In this document: positions 20,432 through 30,162 of the stretch, one piece after another
How positions within the stretch are numbered: the first letter of the stretch is position 1
Layout of the letters: every line of letters begins with the position of its first letter
Source: Kuschelorhynchus macadamiae
Lineage: Eukaryota > Arthropoda > Insecta > Coleoptera > Curculionidae
Assembly (NCBI GenBank): GCA_030620095.1
Contig: JAUTXW010000598.1
Coordinates: 2,133,001 to 2,197,000 of the forward strand
Direction of reading: 5' to 3'
DNA length: 64,000 bases
Program-made: the position numbers and the translations under genes
The notes under the pieces: generated by a model
What the model saw: the letters and a program-made list of their open reading frames with translations, nothing else
Told to the model about the DNA's origin: nothing
Database searches by the model: none

Positions 20432-20957
20432 CTGACAGAGAAAGAGTAAACATATTTTCAACGTAGTGAATAGAATAGAATGTGTTACCACAAAATACAT
20501 ACATACTTTTAAAACGTTTAAAAGGTAAATAGGTTTAAATATAAATAAATAAGTAATCTTTAACTCGATGTCAATAATCATTTTTTCGTTTTAATTTATG
20601 TTTATAAATAAATCATCATACTAGAAAATCAGCCAAAAAGGATTTGACAGTTGTCGATAAATCAAAATAAAGGATACATTTAAAATATGTATGAAACTGG
20701 TTTTGTAAAAAATAAGGGTGTATAACAATTAGATAGTAAATAATTGTAGATCCTTAAACATAAGAGAGGATTATTGCAACAAAAAATCAAAACCAAACAT
20801 CAAATTTGTGAAAAATCTACTTAATCTCCATGAGGCGCTATACACAGACATAGTTGAAATTTATGCACCCTCTATGTTACGGCTTTCATCAATTACAGCA
20901 TATATTTTTTGACAGTTGTTTGCGTATCTTGTGTTTACCATAATTTTTTTAATATTA
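20432..20957. other. Intron sequence, nothing recognised
   Basis: AT-rich intron between the exon and the inverted-repeat element. No homology or repeat identified. Confidence 0.5.
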
Positions 20958-22729
20958 CACTGGCTGACAAAAAAAATTTTTGTTGTAACACAAATCAGAA
21001 TAGCATAATCTAATAGAATGGACCTATCCAAATACGAAAATGACAAATAGAAAGTTGTAGCACGTAGGGTTTTCTTGTTAGAGTTGTAGAACTATATGGA
21101 ATGTTACGATACTTAATATCTATAGAAAAAATGATTTCAGAAAATTCTTAACCTTGTTTATTGACTATGTTTACAGTTTTGGCCTATTAAACATACCATA
21201 CATCTGAGAGAAAAGCAAACGAGGAAAATATTAACTTAAAACACTAATTAAACTCTTTTTTTCCGTTTATGAGGTGTCCTATCCTCTCTCTTCAAAAACC
21301 AACAGTAGTCACCCATCATAGCTGGATTCCATCGTCCTTGGTACCGAATTTCCATTGTTCTGATATCTTGGTGAAACGTTTCAACCTGCTCGTCACTAAC
21401 AGCTCCCAAATTTTTAGGAAAAAATGACAGATGGGAATGCAGGTAGTACATTTTTAATGACATTCTGGCACCAAGCTCTTTATAGGCATCTAAGAGTTCA
21501 TTAACTAATTGTTCATAATTTTCATCCATATTGCTGCCTAAAAATCCTCTTACTGCATTAACAAATGAATTCCACGCTCTGAGTTCCTGCCTGGTAAGCT
21601 TTTCCGTAAAATTGACATCGTCCAGAAATTTTCTGATTTCTGACTCAATAAAAATATCTTCTTTTAATATGGCATCACTTAATTGGGGGAAATACTTGTC
21701 TTAGCTATTTAAATCCATCAACATCTTTATTCAAAGCCTTCACAAAGTTTCTCATCAGCCCAAGTTTAATGTGAAGAGGAGGCAAAAGGACATTTTTGGG
21801 ACCAACACGAGGTATAAATTTCACATTTTGAGATCCCGGTTGAAATTCGCTTCTTTCTGGCCAAATTTTTGTTATATAATGCTGATTTATTGCACGACTG
21901 TCCCATAAACAAAGAAAACAGCAATATTTTGTAAGTCCCCCTGAAGTCCCACTAAAACCGCTCTAACTTTTAAGTCCCCACATATCTGCCATTTATACTT
22001 ATTGTAGTTTATTTTATCCAAAATCGTGCGCATATTTTCATAATTTTCTTTCATTGCAACTGAATGGGCAACTGGTATAGAGGGTTTTAAATTTCCATTA
22101 TGCAATAACACAGCTTTTAAGCTATATTTAGATGAGTCTATGAATAAGCGCTACTCACGGGGAGAATGTTTAATATCAAGTTCCTGCATTAAACTGTCTA
22201 TATCAGTACACGCGCACAACGAATTTTCCATACTGTAGAATTCAGAAATCATAGCATTCCTTTTTCTGAAATTTGTAATTTATGTTTCTTTGGCCAATAG
22301 GTTCCATTCCTTAAGACAGGAACCCAGAAGTTCTGACTGTTGCTTGGATAACCCCAAATCACGTACTAAATCATTTAATTCACTTTAAACAATCAAATTC
22401 AAATCAAATAAGATATGACACCTCATAAACGGAAAAAATAAAGTTTAATTAGCGTTTTAAGTTAATATTTTTCTCTTTTGCTTTTCTCTTGTATGTATGA
22501 TATGTTTAATAGGCGAAAACTGTAAACATAGTCAATAAACAGGGTTAAGAATTTTCCGAAATAATTTTTTTCTATAGATATTAAGTATCGTAACATTCGA
22601 TATGGTTCTACAACTCTAACAAGAAAACCCTACGTACTACAACTTTCTATTTGTCATTTTCGTATTTGGATAGGTCCATTCTATTAGATTATGCTATTCT
22701 GATTTGTGTTACAACAAAAAAGGCCAGTG
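20958..22729 (-). mobile_element. DNA-transposon-like element with about 320-bp inverted repeats and unknown-family ORF
   Basis: The ends are CACTGGC and its complement, flanked by TA at 20956-20957 and 22730-22731. Arms 20958-21278 and 22417-22729 are near-identical inverted copies. The left arm contains the last ten or so codons of the ORF, and the right arm contains the same coding end in reverse. The element is 1772 bases. The ORF is a partial, broken version of a protein I recall as repeated in arthropod genomes, but I cannot name its superfamily. Confidence 0.65.
21248..22390 (-). pseudogene. Repeated uncharacterised protein of the inverted-repeat element, broken
   Basis: Minus-strand pieces: VLLHNGNLKPSIPVAHSVAM, IDSS-type upstream traces, YKWQICGDLKVRAVLVGLQG (22111-21887), then NVLLPPLHIKLGLMRNFVKA (about 21800-21740). 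21529-21248 follows with NELLDAYKELGARMSLKMYY, LHSHLSFFPKNLGAVSDEQV, FHQDIRTMEIRYQGRW and HKRKKRV. Several frameshifts and the missing N-terminus make it dead. I recall similar proteins as uncharacterised multi-copy products in insects and Hydra. A transposon role is inferred from the flanking repeats. The stop codon lies inside the left inverted repeat. Confidence 0.55.
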
Positions 22730-22731
22730 TA

Positions 22732-23280
22732 ATTCTTTCCAGACTGATTTTTGTTTAAATTTTACTAGGCCGCCATTTTGGATTTCTACCAAAATGTTAT
22801 CATTACATCCCCACGTGATCGTTAATTTTTTATTAAAATTTAAAGTCAATTGGGTAAATAGTTTTTAGCTATGCGATGAACAGATCCAGTGAATTTAGAA
22901 AACATGTTTTTGGCATCAAGGGTCCTAGGGATAAAAACCTGGGAGGATACTTTTTTCATGATTACAATACTTCCGAGGTTAGTAAAACAAGGATGGTAAT
23001 AGATACTTACCATATAAGTGAATTAACAGCATCGCGTGCAGTTAATACAAGTATCTCAGTGAGGTTAACTCGGATGTATTGTACAACATTTTATCTACGT
23101 CTGACGAACGACTGTTAAAATACACACATATTTTTATTAAACAAATTTTTCAAAAAGTTAAAAGCAAGCATAAAACACCGTTCTATTAGCTGTTACCAGG
23201 TTGAACTTTAATCCTGCCTCTCTGAGTTACCCCGGGTAATGTCAATTTAAGTAAAATCTTATTGACCGTTTTAATATTTT
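22732..23280. other. Intron sequence, nothing recognised
   Basis: No convincing coding homology. An 80-codon plus-strand open frame at 22876-23118 has no recognisable motif. Confidence 0.4.
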
Positions 23281-23287
23281 TAGTCAA

Positions 23288-23590
23288 AATGGGTGATTCA
23301 GAAAGAAGCATTCCTTCGGATATAGAGCAGGAGGCATCTAGGGTAATTGACGGGTTGCTTCCCGAAAAAAACTAGGCCAAAATATAAGTATATTTTCAAT
23401 AGGTTTCAAAAATGATGCAGAGAGAAGAATGTGTAGAACTATGGGAATGAAAAGGTACTTATTGTATACTTAGGGGAGTTATCTACCAACTATAAGCCTT
23501 CATCTCTCTGGGCGTTTTATTCTATGATACGAACAATGGTATCTATTAAACTCAATATCGATATCAGCAAATTAATATTTATAATAAATA
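23288..23590 (+). pseudogene. Crypton-type tyrosine recombinase, N-terminal fragment
   Basis: ATG at 23288 reads MGDSERSIPSDIEQEASRVI and DGLLPEKN. After a frameshift it continues KYKYIFNRFQK, CREKNV, VLIVYLGELSTNYKPSSLWA and FYSMIRTMVSIKLNIDISKL. This is the SAM-like, core-binding N-terminal domain seen in insect Crypton-type tyrosine recombinases. The catalytic C-terminal domain (R, HxxR, Y) is absent, and the reading is lost after about 23590. Stops and one or two frameshifts are visible. The family call rests on my recollection of related insect proteins. Confidence 0.6.
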
Positions 23591-24022
23591 ATTTTTCATG
23601 TTCTATAGTTTTTAATAAAATAATTTATAAAAATCTTTTCCGCTTTTTCTATATTACAAATTTGAAATTAAAAAAGAATGAACGAGTTAAAATACGTGCG
23701 GTAATGAAGCACTTATCTCATGCATTAACTTATTATATTAACGTTGATAATAATATTTTACAAAACCAGTTGTAGGAAAACATATTTTAAAATTATCCTT
23801 GCATTCTGATTTTTACCATCTGTCAAAACTTTTATTTTTATTAAATTACTCTATTTATATTGTTTTAAAACGAGAAAATGTTAAATTTAAAGGAGATAAA
23901 AGGAAATAATGAGATTTACTTGTTGTCACAATAAACAATTTATTTATTCACAAATATGTATATAAAAACAAGCTTTACCAAAATGCTTACGGAATAATGC
24001 GAACATCGCTGAAAATCTTATA
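23591..24022. other. Intron sequence, nothing recognised
   Basis: AT-rich. An open frame through 23775 continues from the Crypton fragment by chance and shows no motif. Confidence 0.4.
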
Positions 24023-24439
24023 CAGGATGGTCCAACAGTGCGTTCAAGCCTAATAACTCGGTTATGGTGAGAATTAGAAAAAAAATTATACGAAACTCGC
24101 AGGGGACTGCAACCTAAAATTATTTTCGATTATACAGGGTTGAGGATAAGTTTGCCAAAAACATTTTAGCATAGTAAAAACTTCCAACTGCGGTATCTTT
24201 CTTTAGTATTCTTTAATAACACTGTATAGGATAAATAAAAATAATGGATGCAAAATTTCTCGATTAATTTCAATGGAACGCCCTGTATATTATTATATTT
24301 TCAGATTCCTCCCTTTCTGGCATTCACCCAATATAGGGTTTGTGGGATCTATGTGGAATCGTTCAACATTTATGGCCACTTTTCGAAAATATTAGAGGTA
24401 CATTTGACCTTAAGAGATTACCCATTTTAGTTGTGCACA

Positions 24440-24600
24440 TAAAATGAGGTTTTTCAGTACCGTTAGAATGAAAATTATGTCTATTGACATTTCTATGGTT
24501 GTGGAATGTTGTTTCGTCAGTAAATAACACAAAAAAGTCCGCAAATCTTGGCTCTTTTTTGGATTTGTTGTTGGGCCCAGTGACAAAAATCTAGTGGGCT
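24440..24600 (-). pseudogene. Mariner transposase middle fragment, reversed copy
   Basis: The minus strand gives LCHWAQQQIQKRAK, then across a frameshift FTDETTFHNHRNVNRHNFHS and NGTEKPHF. This is the first-Asp region of the transposase, the same part that is encoded on the plus strand at about 24940-25070. Confidence 0.65.
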
Positions 24601-24689
24601 TTATTTTTACAGAAGAAATTAAACCAGCAAAAATACAAATTTAAATTGTCAAGAAATGCTGGTGCTTGAGTTTTGTATTCAAAACTGAT

Positions 24690-25185
24690 GATTTGATGAG
24701 ACGGGAAATGCAGAATACCCGAAAACTGATCGAGCCCAACCTGTTTTAAATGAGGGCAACGAGTTAGCGATAAACTTAAAAGTTATAGAAGACCCACTTA
24801 TTGGTTCAAGAAGAATAATTGCAAGGGAAACAGATGTAGGTAAAACCACTATTCTACGAATTCTAAAAAAAACAAGATTCCCCCGTACTACATTCAAATC
24901 CTTCGTGAATTGTATGATTATTACAGAAGACTAGATTTTTGTCCCTGGGCATAACAACATATTCAGAAAGAGACAAGATTTACTAACTTTGTGTTATTTA
25001 CTGACGAAGCAACATTTCGCAAAAATGAAAATGTCAATAGACATAATTTTCATTACTACGCTTCTGAAAACTGACTTGACAAAAATTAGATTTTTCCTTT
25101 GGGGCTTTGTTAAAAATTTTGTCTATCAAACACATCCGACTACAAAAGAAAATATGAAGGAAATAATACGAAGTTTATTCTAATT
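24690..25185 (+). pseudogene. Mariner transposase remnant, internally deleted
   Basis: The plus strand reads TDRAQPVLNEGNELAINLKV, SRRIIARETDVGKTTILRIL (the second helix-turn-helix), YYRRLDFCPWA, NFVLFTDEATFRKNENVNRH and NFHYYASEN. The second catalytic Asp region is missing and the reading resumes at FPLGLC/FFLWGFVKNFVYQT and KENMKEIIRSLF at the C-terminus. Frameshifts are present. Confidence 0.75.
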
Positions 25186-25194
25186 ACTCTAGGG

Positions 25195-25300
25195 TGGACA
25201 ACTTTACAACCAGTTTAAACTAGTCAAGTTATAGTTTAAAACAAGTTTGGCTCGATCAGTTTTCGTGTATTCTACGTTTCCCGTCTCATCAACCACTTGC
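25195..25300 (-). pseudogene. Reversed transposase N-terminal fragment
   Basis: The sequence is the diverged reverse complement of about 24690-24790, sharing GATGAGACGGGAAA and GAAAACTGATCGAGCC. It is a third, oppositely oriented piece of the same transposase inside the element. Confidence 0.6.
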
Positions 25301-25888
25301 ACAATCTTTCAAAAGCACTTCTTGTATTTGCCTTCTATCAGGATATTTTTCGTGATATGTTCTTATCGCTGACAAACAATTCCTTTCACTTACTCCTAAC
25401 ACATAAATCATATCGATCATTTCTTAATAACCACCACTTTTTATTACTAGATCATTGTAATACTATCATTTGTATTTGTAAAATTATTGAAGTAATGTTT
25501 CTTTATTAGTGATAATTTTTATTTTTTGGTGTTTTAAACTCTTTCGGCCCATCCATACTGGAATGAATACATTTAAAAAAAAGGTGAACACTGCATATTT
25601 TGTCGTAATAAATTGAGATATCCATCTCTAATATTTTCGAAAAGTGGCGATAAATCTTGAACGACCCTGTATAGATTCCATAAATCCTATATGGGATGAA
25701 TGACCAAAAAGGGAGAAATCTAAAAATAAAACAATATACAGTTCCATTTAAAAAAAATGAAAGTTTGGTTTGTAGCAAACTTATGCTCAAAAAAAGCTCT
25801 AATTCTCACAATAATTGAGCTATTGAACTTGAACGCACTGTTGGACCACCTTGTATGTATTATGTTATTTAACCTAAAAACCATTTAC

Positions 25889-26115
25889 CTTAACTAACAC
25901 AGAGTTAATCCATTCAAATCGTCCACCTGCGCTTAGAGACTTATCCATGTTGACTGATTTCTCAATTTTTGAACACCGATCTAATAACTGCAAAATTTTG
26001 TTGCCCTCGCTGGTACTATTGCATTTCATGTAAAGTTCCTTCAGTAACCCCTCCAGTTTGGTAATGCGCCGCGAAAATAGCTCCACTTCCTCCTCCATTG
26101 TTTGAGAAGTTGATT
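25889..26115 (-). CDS. Mdn1: Midasin homologue, exon (AAA+ module, before Walker B)
   Basis: Acceptor CATTTTCAATAG, donor GTAAAT at 25888, 227 bases. Two bases complete a Glu codon begun in the upstream exon, and 75 codons follow in phase 0. It reads ESTSQTMEEEVELFSRRITK, LEGLLKELYMKCNSTSEGNK, and ends SAGGRFEWINSVLVK. The AGGRFEW-SVLV motif followed by the next exon's W-LLVDN-NLCS is specific for midasin AAA+ modules. Part of the region is a helical insertion. Confidence 0.88.
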
Positions 26116-26625
26116 CTATTGAAAATGTCATTAGGTAAAGAACAAAAAAGACAAAATGCTACTTGAAATAAAATAGGTTTAATTGGTCAAAAAGAAAATT
26201 CCCATTTACTAGTAATAACAATTATTCTGCCCTATAGATTTACTCATGCATTACATTTACGATTTGCTTGAGTTGTTACCCGTATAAGTGAGAAATAAAT
26301 ATGGTTAAACACAATGGACCTGATGGTAACAACTATCTCTCGGTGGATTGTTTATGGTAGTTCAACATGACCACCACGATCTCCTGATTTATATCTGTGC
26401 AATTTTTATCTCTAGATGCGTTTATATGAGCTTATATACAAAAGACCTTGGTGTAAACATGTGAAAAACTTTTCCAACAGGTTCAAACAGCAATGGAAGC
26501 ATTCCTCTTATTTGTGCTAAATTAAAAACATCTTTGTGCCAATAATTATTAAGAATTTGTAATGAAGTTGATTATGACCACAATTTTTACCATTTCTTGC
26601 GATCCCATTTAGGTAGGTTTAACTA
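26116..26625. other. Intron with a small mariner transposase fragment
   Basis: Around 26365-26490 the plus strand, across one frameshift, reads STWPPRSPDLYLCNFYL and MRLYELIYKRPWCKHVKNF. This resembles the region around the third catalytic Asp of DD41D-type mariner transposases. No ends are identifiable. The rest is unrecognised. Confidence 0.4.
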
Positions 26626-26839
26626 GTAAGAAATCATGGTTCTTGGGATTAGACCGTGTCAAATTGGAATTAACATCCGACGTTTCGCCTTCAATGGCAC
26701 GAGGCATCTTCAGGGATCTTTACTCCACGAGATCTGAACACTGAATGAGCTCGAAGAGATTCAGGCGGGCTTTTATACCCGACTTGTGCTCGCAGAACCG
26801 TGACCCTGTGTTAAGATCGGTTTCCACGTGTGATGTAGA
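26626..26839 (-). repeat. PLE family A terminal direct repeat (downstream pLTR)
   Basis: About 214 bases nearly identical and in the same orientation as 32091-32305, lying downstream of the PLE ORF. It contains the hammerhead-like motif (26677-26713) and a CTCATTCAGTGTTCAGATC block. Confidence 0.85.
26677..26713 (-). ncRNA. Hammerhead-ribozyme-like motif in downstream pLTR
   Basis: The minus strand has CTGAAGA, GCCT...AGGC, GAAAC and GTC in order. Helix I could be GATCC upstream with GGAT downstream, four pairs, one more than in the copy at 4147. Confidence 0.5.
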
Positions 26840-27150
26840 CTGTAACCCGTGTTTCTATTCAAAATTTTTGTATGTTTAAATATTTCAATAGATTCTCTAA
26901 TTTTTCGTTTATAAAAACCTGGAACCGATGCTAGAACCTTGGTTTCCTTTACATTTATGCCAGTGTTATGTTGGTGATCAGCTACAGCAGATTGAACAAT
27001 TTGTTTCTTTTTAATACATGGTTCATGTTCCTTAAGTCTAGTTGATATTGAACGTCCTGTTTCTCCAACATACACTTCTCCACAAGAGCAAGGAATTATA
27101 TATACTCCTTCTGTTTGGAAAGGTACAATATCTTTCGGCGATCGCAAGCA
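26840..27150 (-). mobile_element. Penelope-like element B, GIY-YIG nuclease part
   Basis: The minus strand reads RSPKDIVPFQTEGVYIIPCS, CGEVYVGETGRSISTRLKEH, SAVADHQHNTGINVKE and KRKIRESIEIFKHTK. It ends SLHHTWKPIL before the pLTR. The GIY-YIG catalytic pieces (GVY, YVGETGRS) are intact. The upstream rest of the same element lies at 30163-32305, separated by a LINE. Confidence 0.88.
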
Positions 27151-30100
27151 TTCAATTCATTTTATTAATCTTTATAAATCACATTACATGACATAGACAG
27201 GTCAAAACAAGCAAAGATACAAGCTATAACAAAGATTACATATTACAAGTAATAGTTAAAATTTACATAAACTTATTACTAGAGCATTCTACATGAAAAA
27301 ACGTCAGAACTTCACAGTCGTGGACTTGTTTGAAAATTGAGGAACTCGTTAAAGTTGTAGAAGCAAGATTCATATAAAAATTGTTTTAAAAGTGTTTTAA
27401 ATCTACCGGCAGTTGGTGCTTCTATCAGTTTGTGGGGTAGTCGGTTGTATATCTGGATACAGGCATACTGTGGAGATCTTTCAAAATGGGCCGTACGATG
27501 ATTTGGCACAGCCAATACTTCTCTGGTTCTTGTGGAATATGAATGAAAATCACCGTTTTGTGTAAATTTTGTCTTGTTCTCATAGACATGCACAGCACAC
27601 TTTAGTATATATATTGATGTCAACGTTAATATTTTTTGTACCCTAAAAGTATGCCTGCATGATTCCTGTGGATGGAGTCTGGTCTTCTGTGAGATATATA
27701 CTCTATTAATGTTCACTGCTCTTCCCCACAACAAGATATTATAAGAAAGATGGGGGTAGACAAGAGCATAGTAGGAAGTCCTAAGGTGCGTCAGGTGGAC
27801 TGTTTGTTTGAGTTTCAGAAGAGCATAGTATGCCCCATTTAATGACTGGCAGACTTGATTTATTTGTGGTTCCCAGGAGAATCTTGAGTCTAAGAATGTA
27901 CCCAAGAATTTAACCTCACCAGCTGCCGCATCCAAGATAACCCTGGGATTATTCCTGTGAAAATGGACAGTTACTGTTTTTTGTGTATTTAAAATTAATT
28001 GGTTTGTAGAACACCAGGCTTTCATGTTTTCACAGACTTCTCTAGTTTTCAGTAACTCATTTTTTCCAGAAATTGCCGCTGAAGTATCATCAGCAAATTT
28101 AATAGTCACCCCCGGAAGATTCAAGTCATTTACAAAAATTAAAAAGATCAATGGAGCCAACACTGATCCTTGAGGTGTACCTATATTTATGTTGTGTTCC
28201 TCAGAGATGGAGTTGTTTGCTTTTACTAGCAACTTACGCTCACACAAAAATGATTTTATAAGCGAGAGCGCTTGTCCCCTTATGCCAATATTATATAGTT
28301 TGCTTTCGATGAACTGAAAATTAAGTGTGTCGAATGCCTTGAATAGATCAAAAAAAAGCCCAACCACTATTCGGTTAGCTTCAAGCTCTCTGTGAATGAA
28401 CTCGGTAAGTTCCAGAGCTGCAGTCTCCGTAGATCTTTCAGGTCGGAATCCATGTCGATCATCGTCAATTAATTTGAAGTGATTCAAGAATTCCATAAGT
28501 CTGTTGTATAGAGCTCTCTCAAATATTTTAGAAAAGACAGTAAGCAATGATACAGGCCTATAGTTGTCTATATTTGTTTCATTTCCCTTCTTATATACAG
28601 GTATTACAGTAGCCATTTTTAGTGCCGAGGGGAACACTCCATTTGTGAATGCGGTATTTATTAATTTGGTTAATGGCTTCTTAATTTCATTCCTTATGTA
28701 TTTTATGACCTTTGTTGGAATACCGTAAACTCCAACTGATTTCTTGTTCTTTAGTTTCAAGATTATGCTTTCGACCTCTTCTTCTGTCACTGGCTGTAGG
28801 AACATTGAATATTGCATTATTTTAGTCATTGTTGGGGTGGTGGATAGATTTTTTCCGAAGTGTTCTTTGAGCTTTTCATTGGCGATTGTAGCAAAATATC
28901 TCCCAAAACTGTTCGCCACTTCTTTACTGTCGGTTATGATTTGCTTGTCGATAACAAGGCTAATTGGTTTTGTTTGTTTTTTCCTGCCAAGTTCAGTGTT
29001 GACGATATCCCAAATTTGCTTAGACTTGTTTTCAGAATTTTCGATTTTGTTTTGATTGTAATTTGCCTTTCGTTGCTTTAAACATTTTCTGTAGTCTTTC
29101 TTTTTTTGCTTGTAATGATCTAGGATATCATTGTTTCTGGTTCGCTTAGCCAGATCGTATAAATCTTTCAGGTCTTGTTTCTTTTTCTTTATTTCGTCAG
29201 TTATCCAGTTAGAAATGGGTAAAATGGGTTTGATTCTTCTCTTTGGACAGGCTAAATCGAAGTACCATAGAATGGTCTGTAAAAAATTTTGAAATAAGTT
29301 GCCGTCACTGCTCATCAATACTTCATCCCAGTTTTCCCTTTCAAGGCTACTTTTTAGCTGTCTTAAGTTATTTTCGCCAGTAATCCTTTTTTCTGTAGCT
29401 TGAGGTAGTATAGATGTCTCCTGTTGAGTATATTTTATCTTCATTAGCTGCAGACAGTGATCTGAAATGTGAACCTCGATGATTTTGCAGTTTACCAATT
29501 CACCACATATATTAGTTGCCATATAATCTATTGAAGTGAAAGACGTGCCTCTACTTGTGGTACAAATCTATGTAGGTTGGTCGCTGAAGTCTGTTAGGTT
29601 GAAAGACTCCAACACATCAAAGAGCAACCCGTAGTTCCTATTTGTCTTCTGCAGGCTATCAATATTGAAGTCTCCACCCAATATGATATGTGGACAGATA
29701 CCAGCCACATAAGTGAGAAGACAGGACATTTGTGTTATAAATGTGTCCATGTGTCCCGATGGAGGTCTGTAGATTAGAACAATTGCAATTTTTCCTGTTG
29801 TTGTGTTATACTCAATAGCGCAGCATTCGATATGTGTTTCTACTGCAAAATCTTTGACACCTCTCAGGGTTTTGTATTTAGTATCCTCCCTCACATATAT
29901 TGCACATCCACCATGTTGATTTATATTTCTGCAATAATAAGAGCTTAATTTATATTTTGGAATTGTCATATTTACTATTCCATCTAATGGGACCCATGTT
30001 TCAGAAGCTCAAAAAATATCAGGCTTATATTCCTGTGTAAGTATTTCCAGTGAGTTTAGTTTGTTAGCAATATTTTGCACATTTAAATGGCAAATGAGGG

Positions 30101-30162
30101 TGGATGATGTATTTTCTTCTAAAAGTTTACGGCTGTCTGAGATGGATTGAGAAATAAAAAAT
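27151..30162 (-). mobile_element. LINE nested in a Penelope-like element
   Basis: Minus strand, 5' truncated just upstream of the endonuclease (about 30162) and ending at 27151-27175 with an AATGAATTGAATG-type tail. It contains one long ORF2 frame. It separates the PLE connector (ending near IRTIFNTHKK) from RSPKDIV of its nuclease. I did not find a convincing target duplication. ORF1 is absent. Confidence 0.88.
27312..30140 (-). pseudogene. LINE ORF2: endonuclease and reverse transcriptase, two premature stops
   Basis: A single reading frame runs from about 30140 to 27312 with only two stops, at 30009-30011 (before ASETWVPLDG) and at about 29565 (after SDQPT). The endonuclease has ASETW, IYRPPSG, LGGDFNIDSL, TSIDYM and ISDHCL. 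The RT has TVIPVYKKGNETNIDNYRP, FFDLFKAFDTLNFQFI, GTPQGSVLAPLIFLIFVNDL and TIKFADDTSAAI. The C-terminal region reads CRHTFRVQKILTLTSIYIL. The domain order is that of the CR1/Jockey group. Only two changes from an open frame indicate a young insertion. Confidence 0.88.

Larger units (their letters stand above)
24023..25853. mobile_element. Rearranged mariner-type element with inverted coding fragments
   Basis: Ends CAGGATGGTCCAACAGTGCG and its near complement at 25835-25853, each next to TA. Left arm 24023-24420 and right arm about 25600-25853 are diverged inverted copies. Inside, transposase pieces run in both directions: minus at 24440-24600, plus at 24690-25185, minus again at 25195-25300. 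The element is dead. Its right end lies about 35 bases from a midasin splice donor. Confidence 0.75.

Noticed and set aside
22876..23118. 80-codon plus-strand open frame upstream of the Crypton fragment
   Set aside because: No recognisable motif, no splice or start context, and length is expected by chance.
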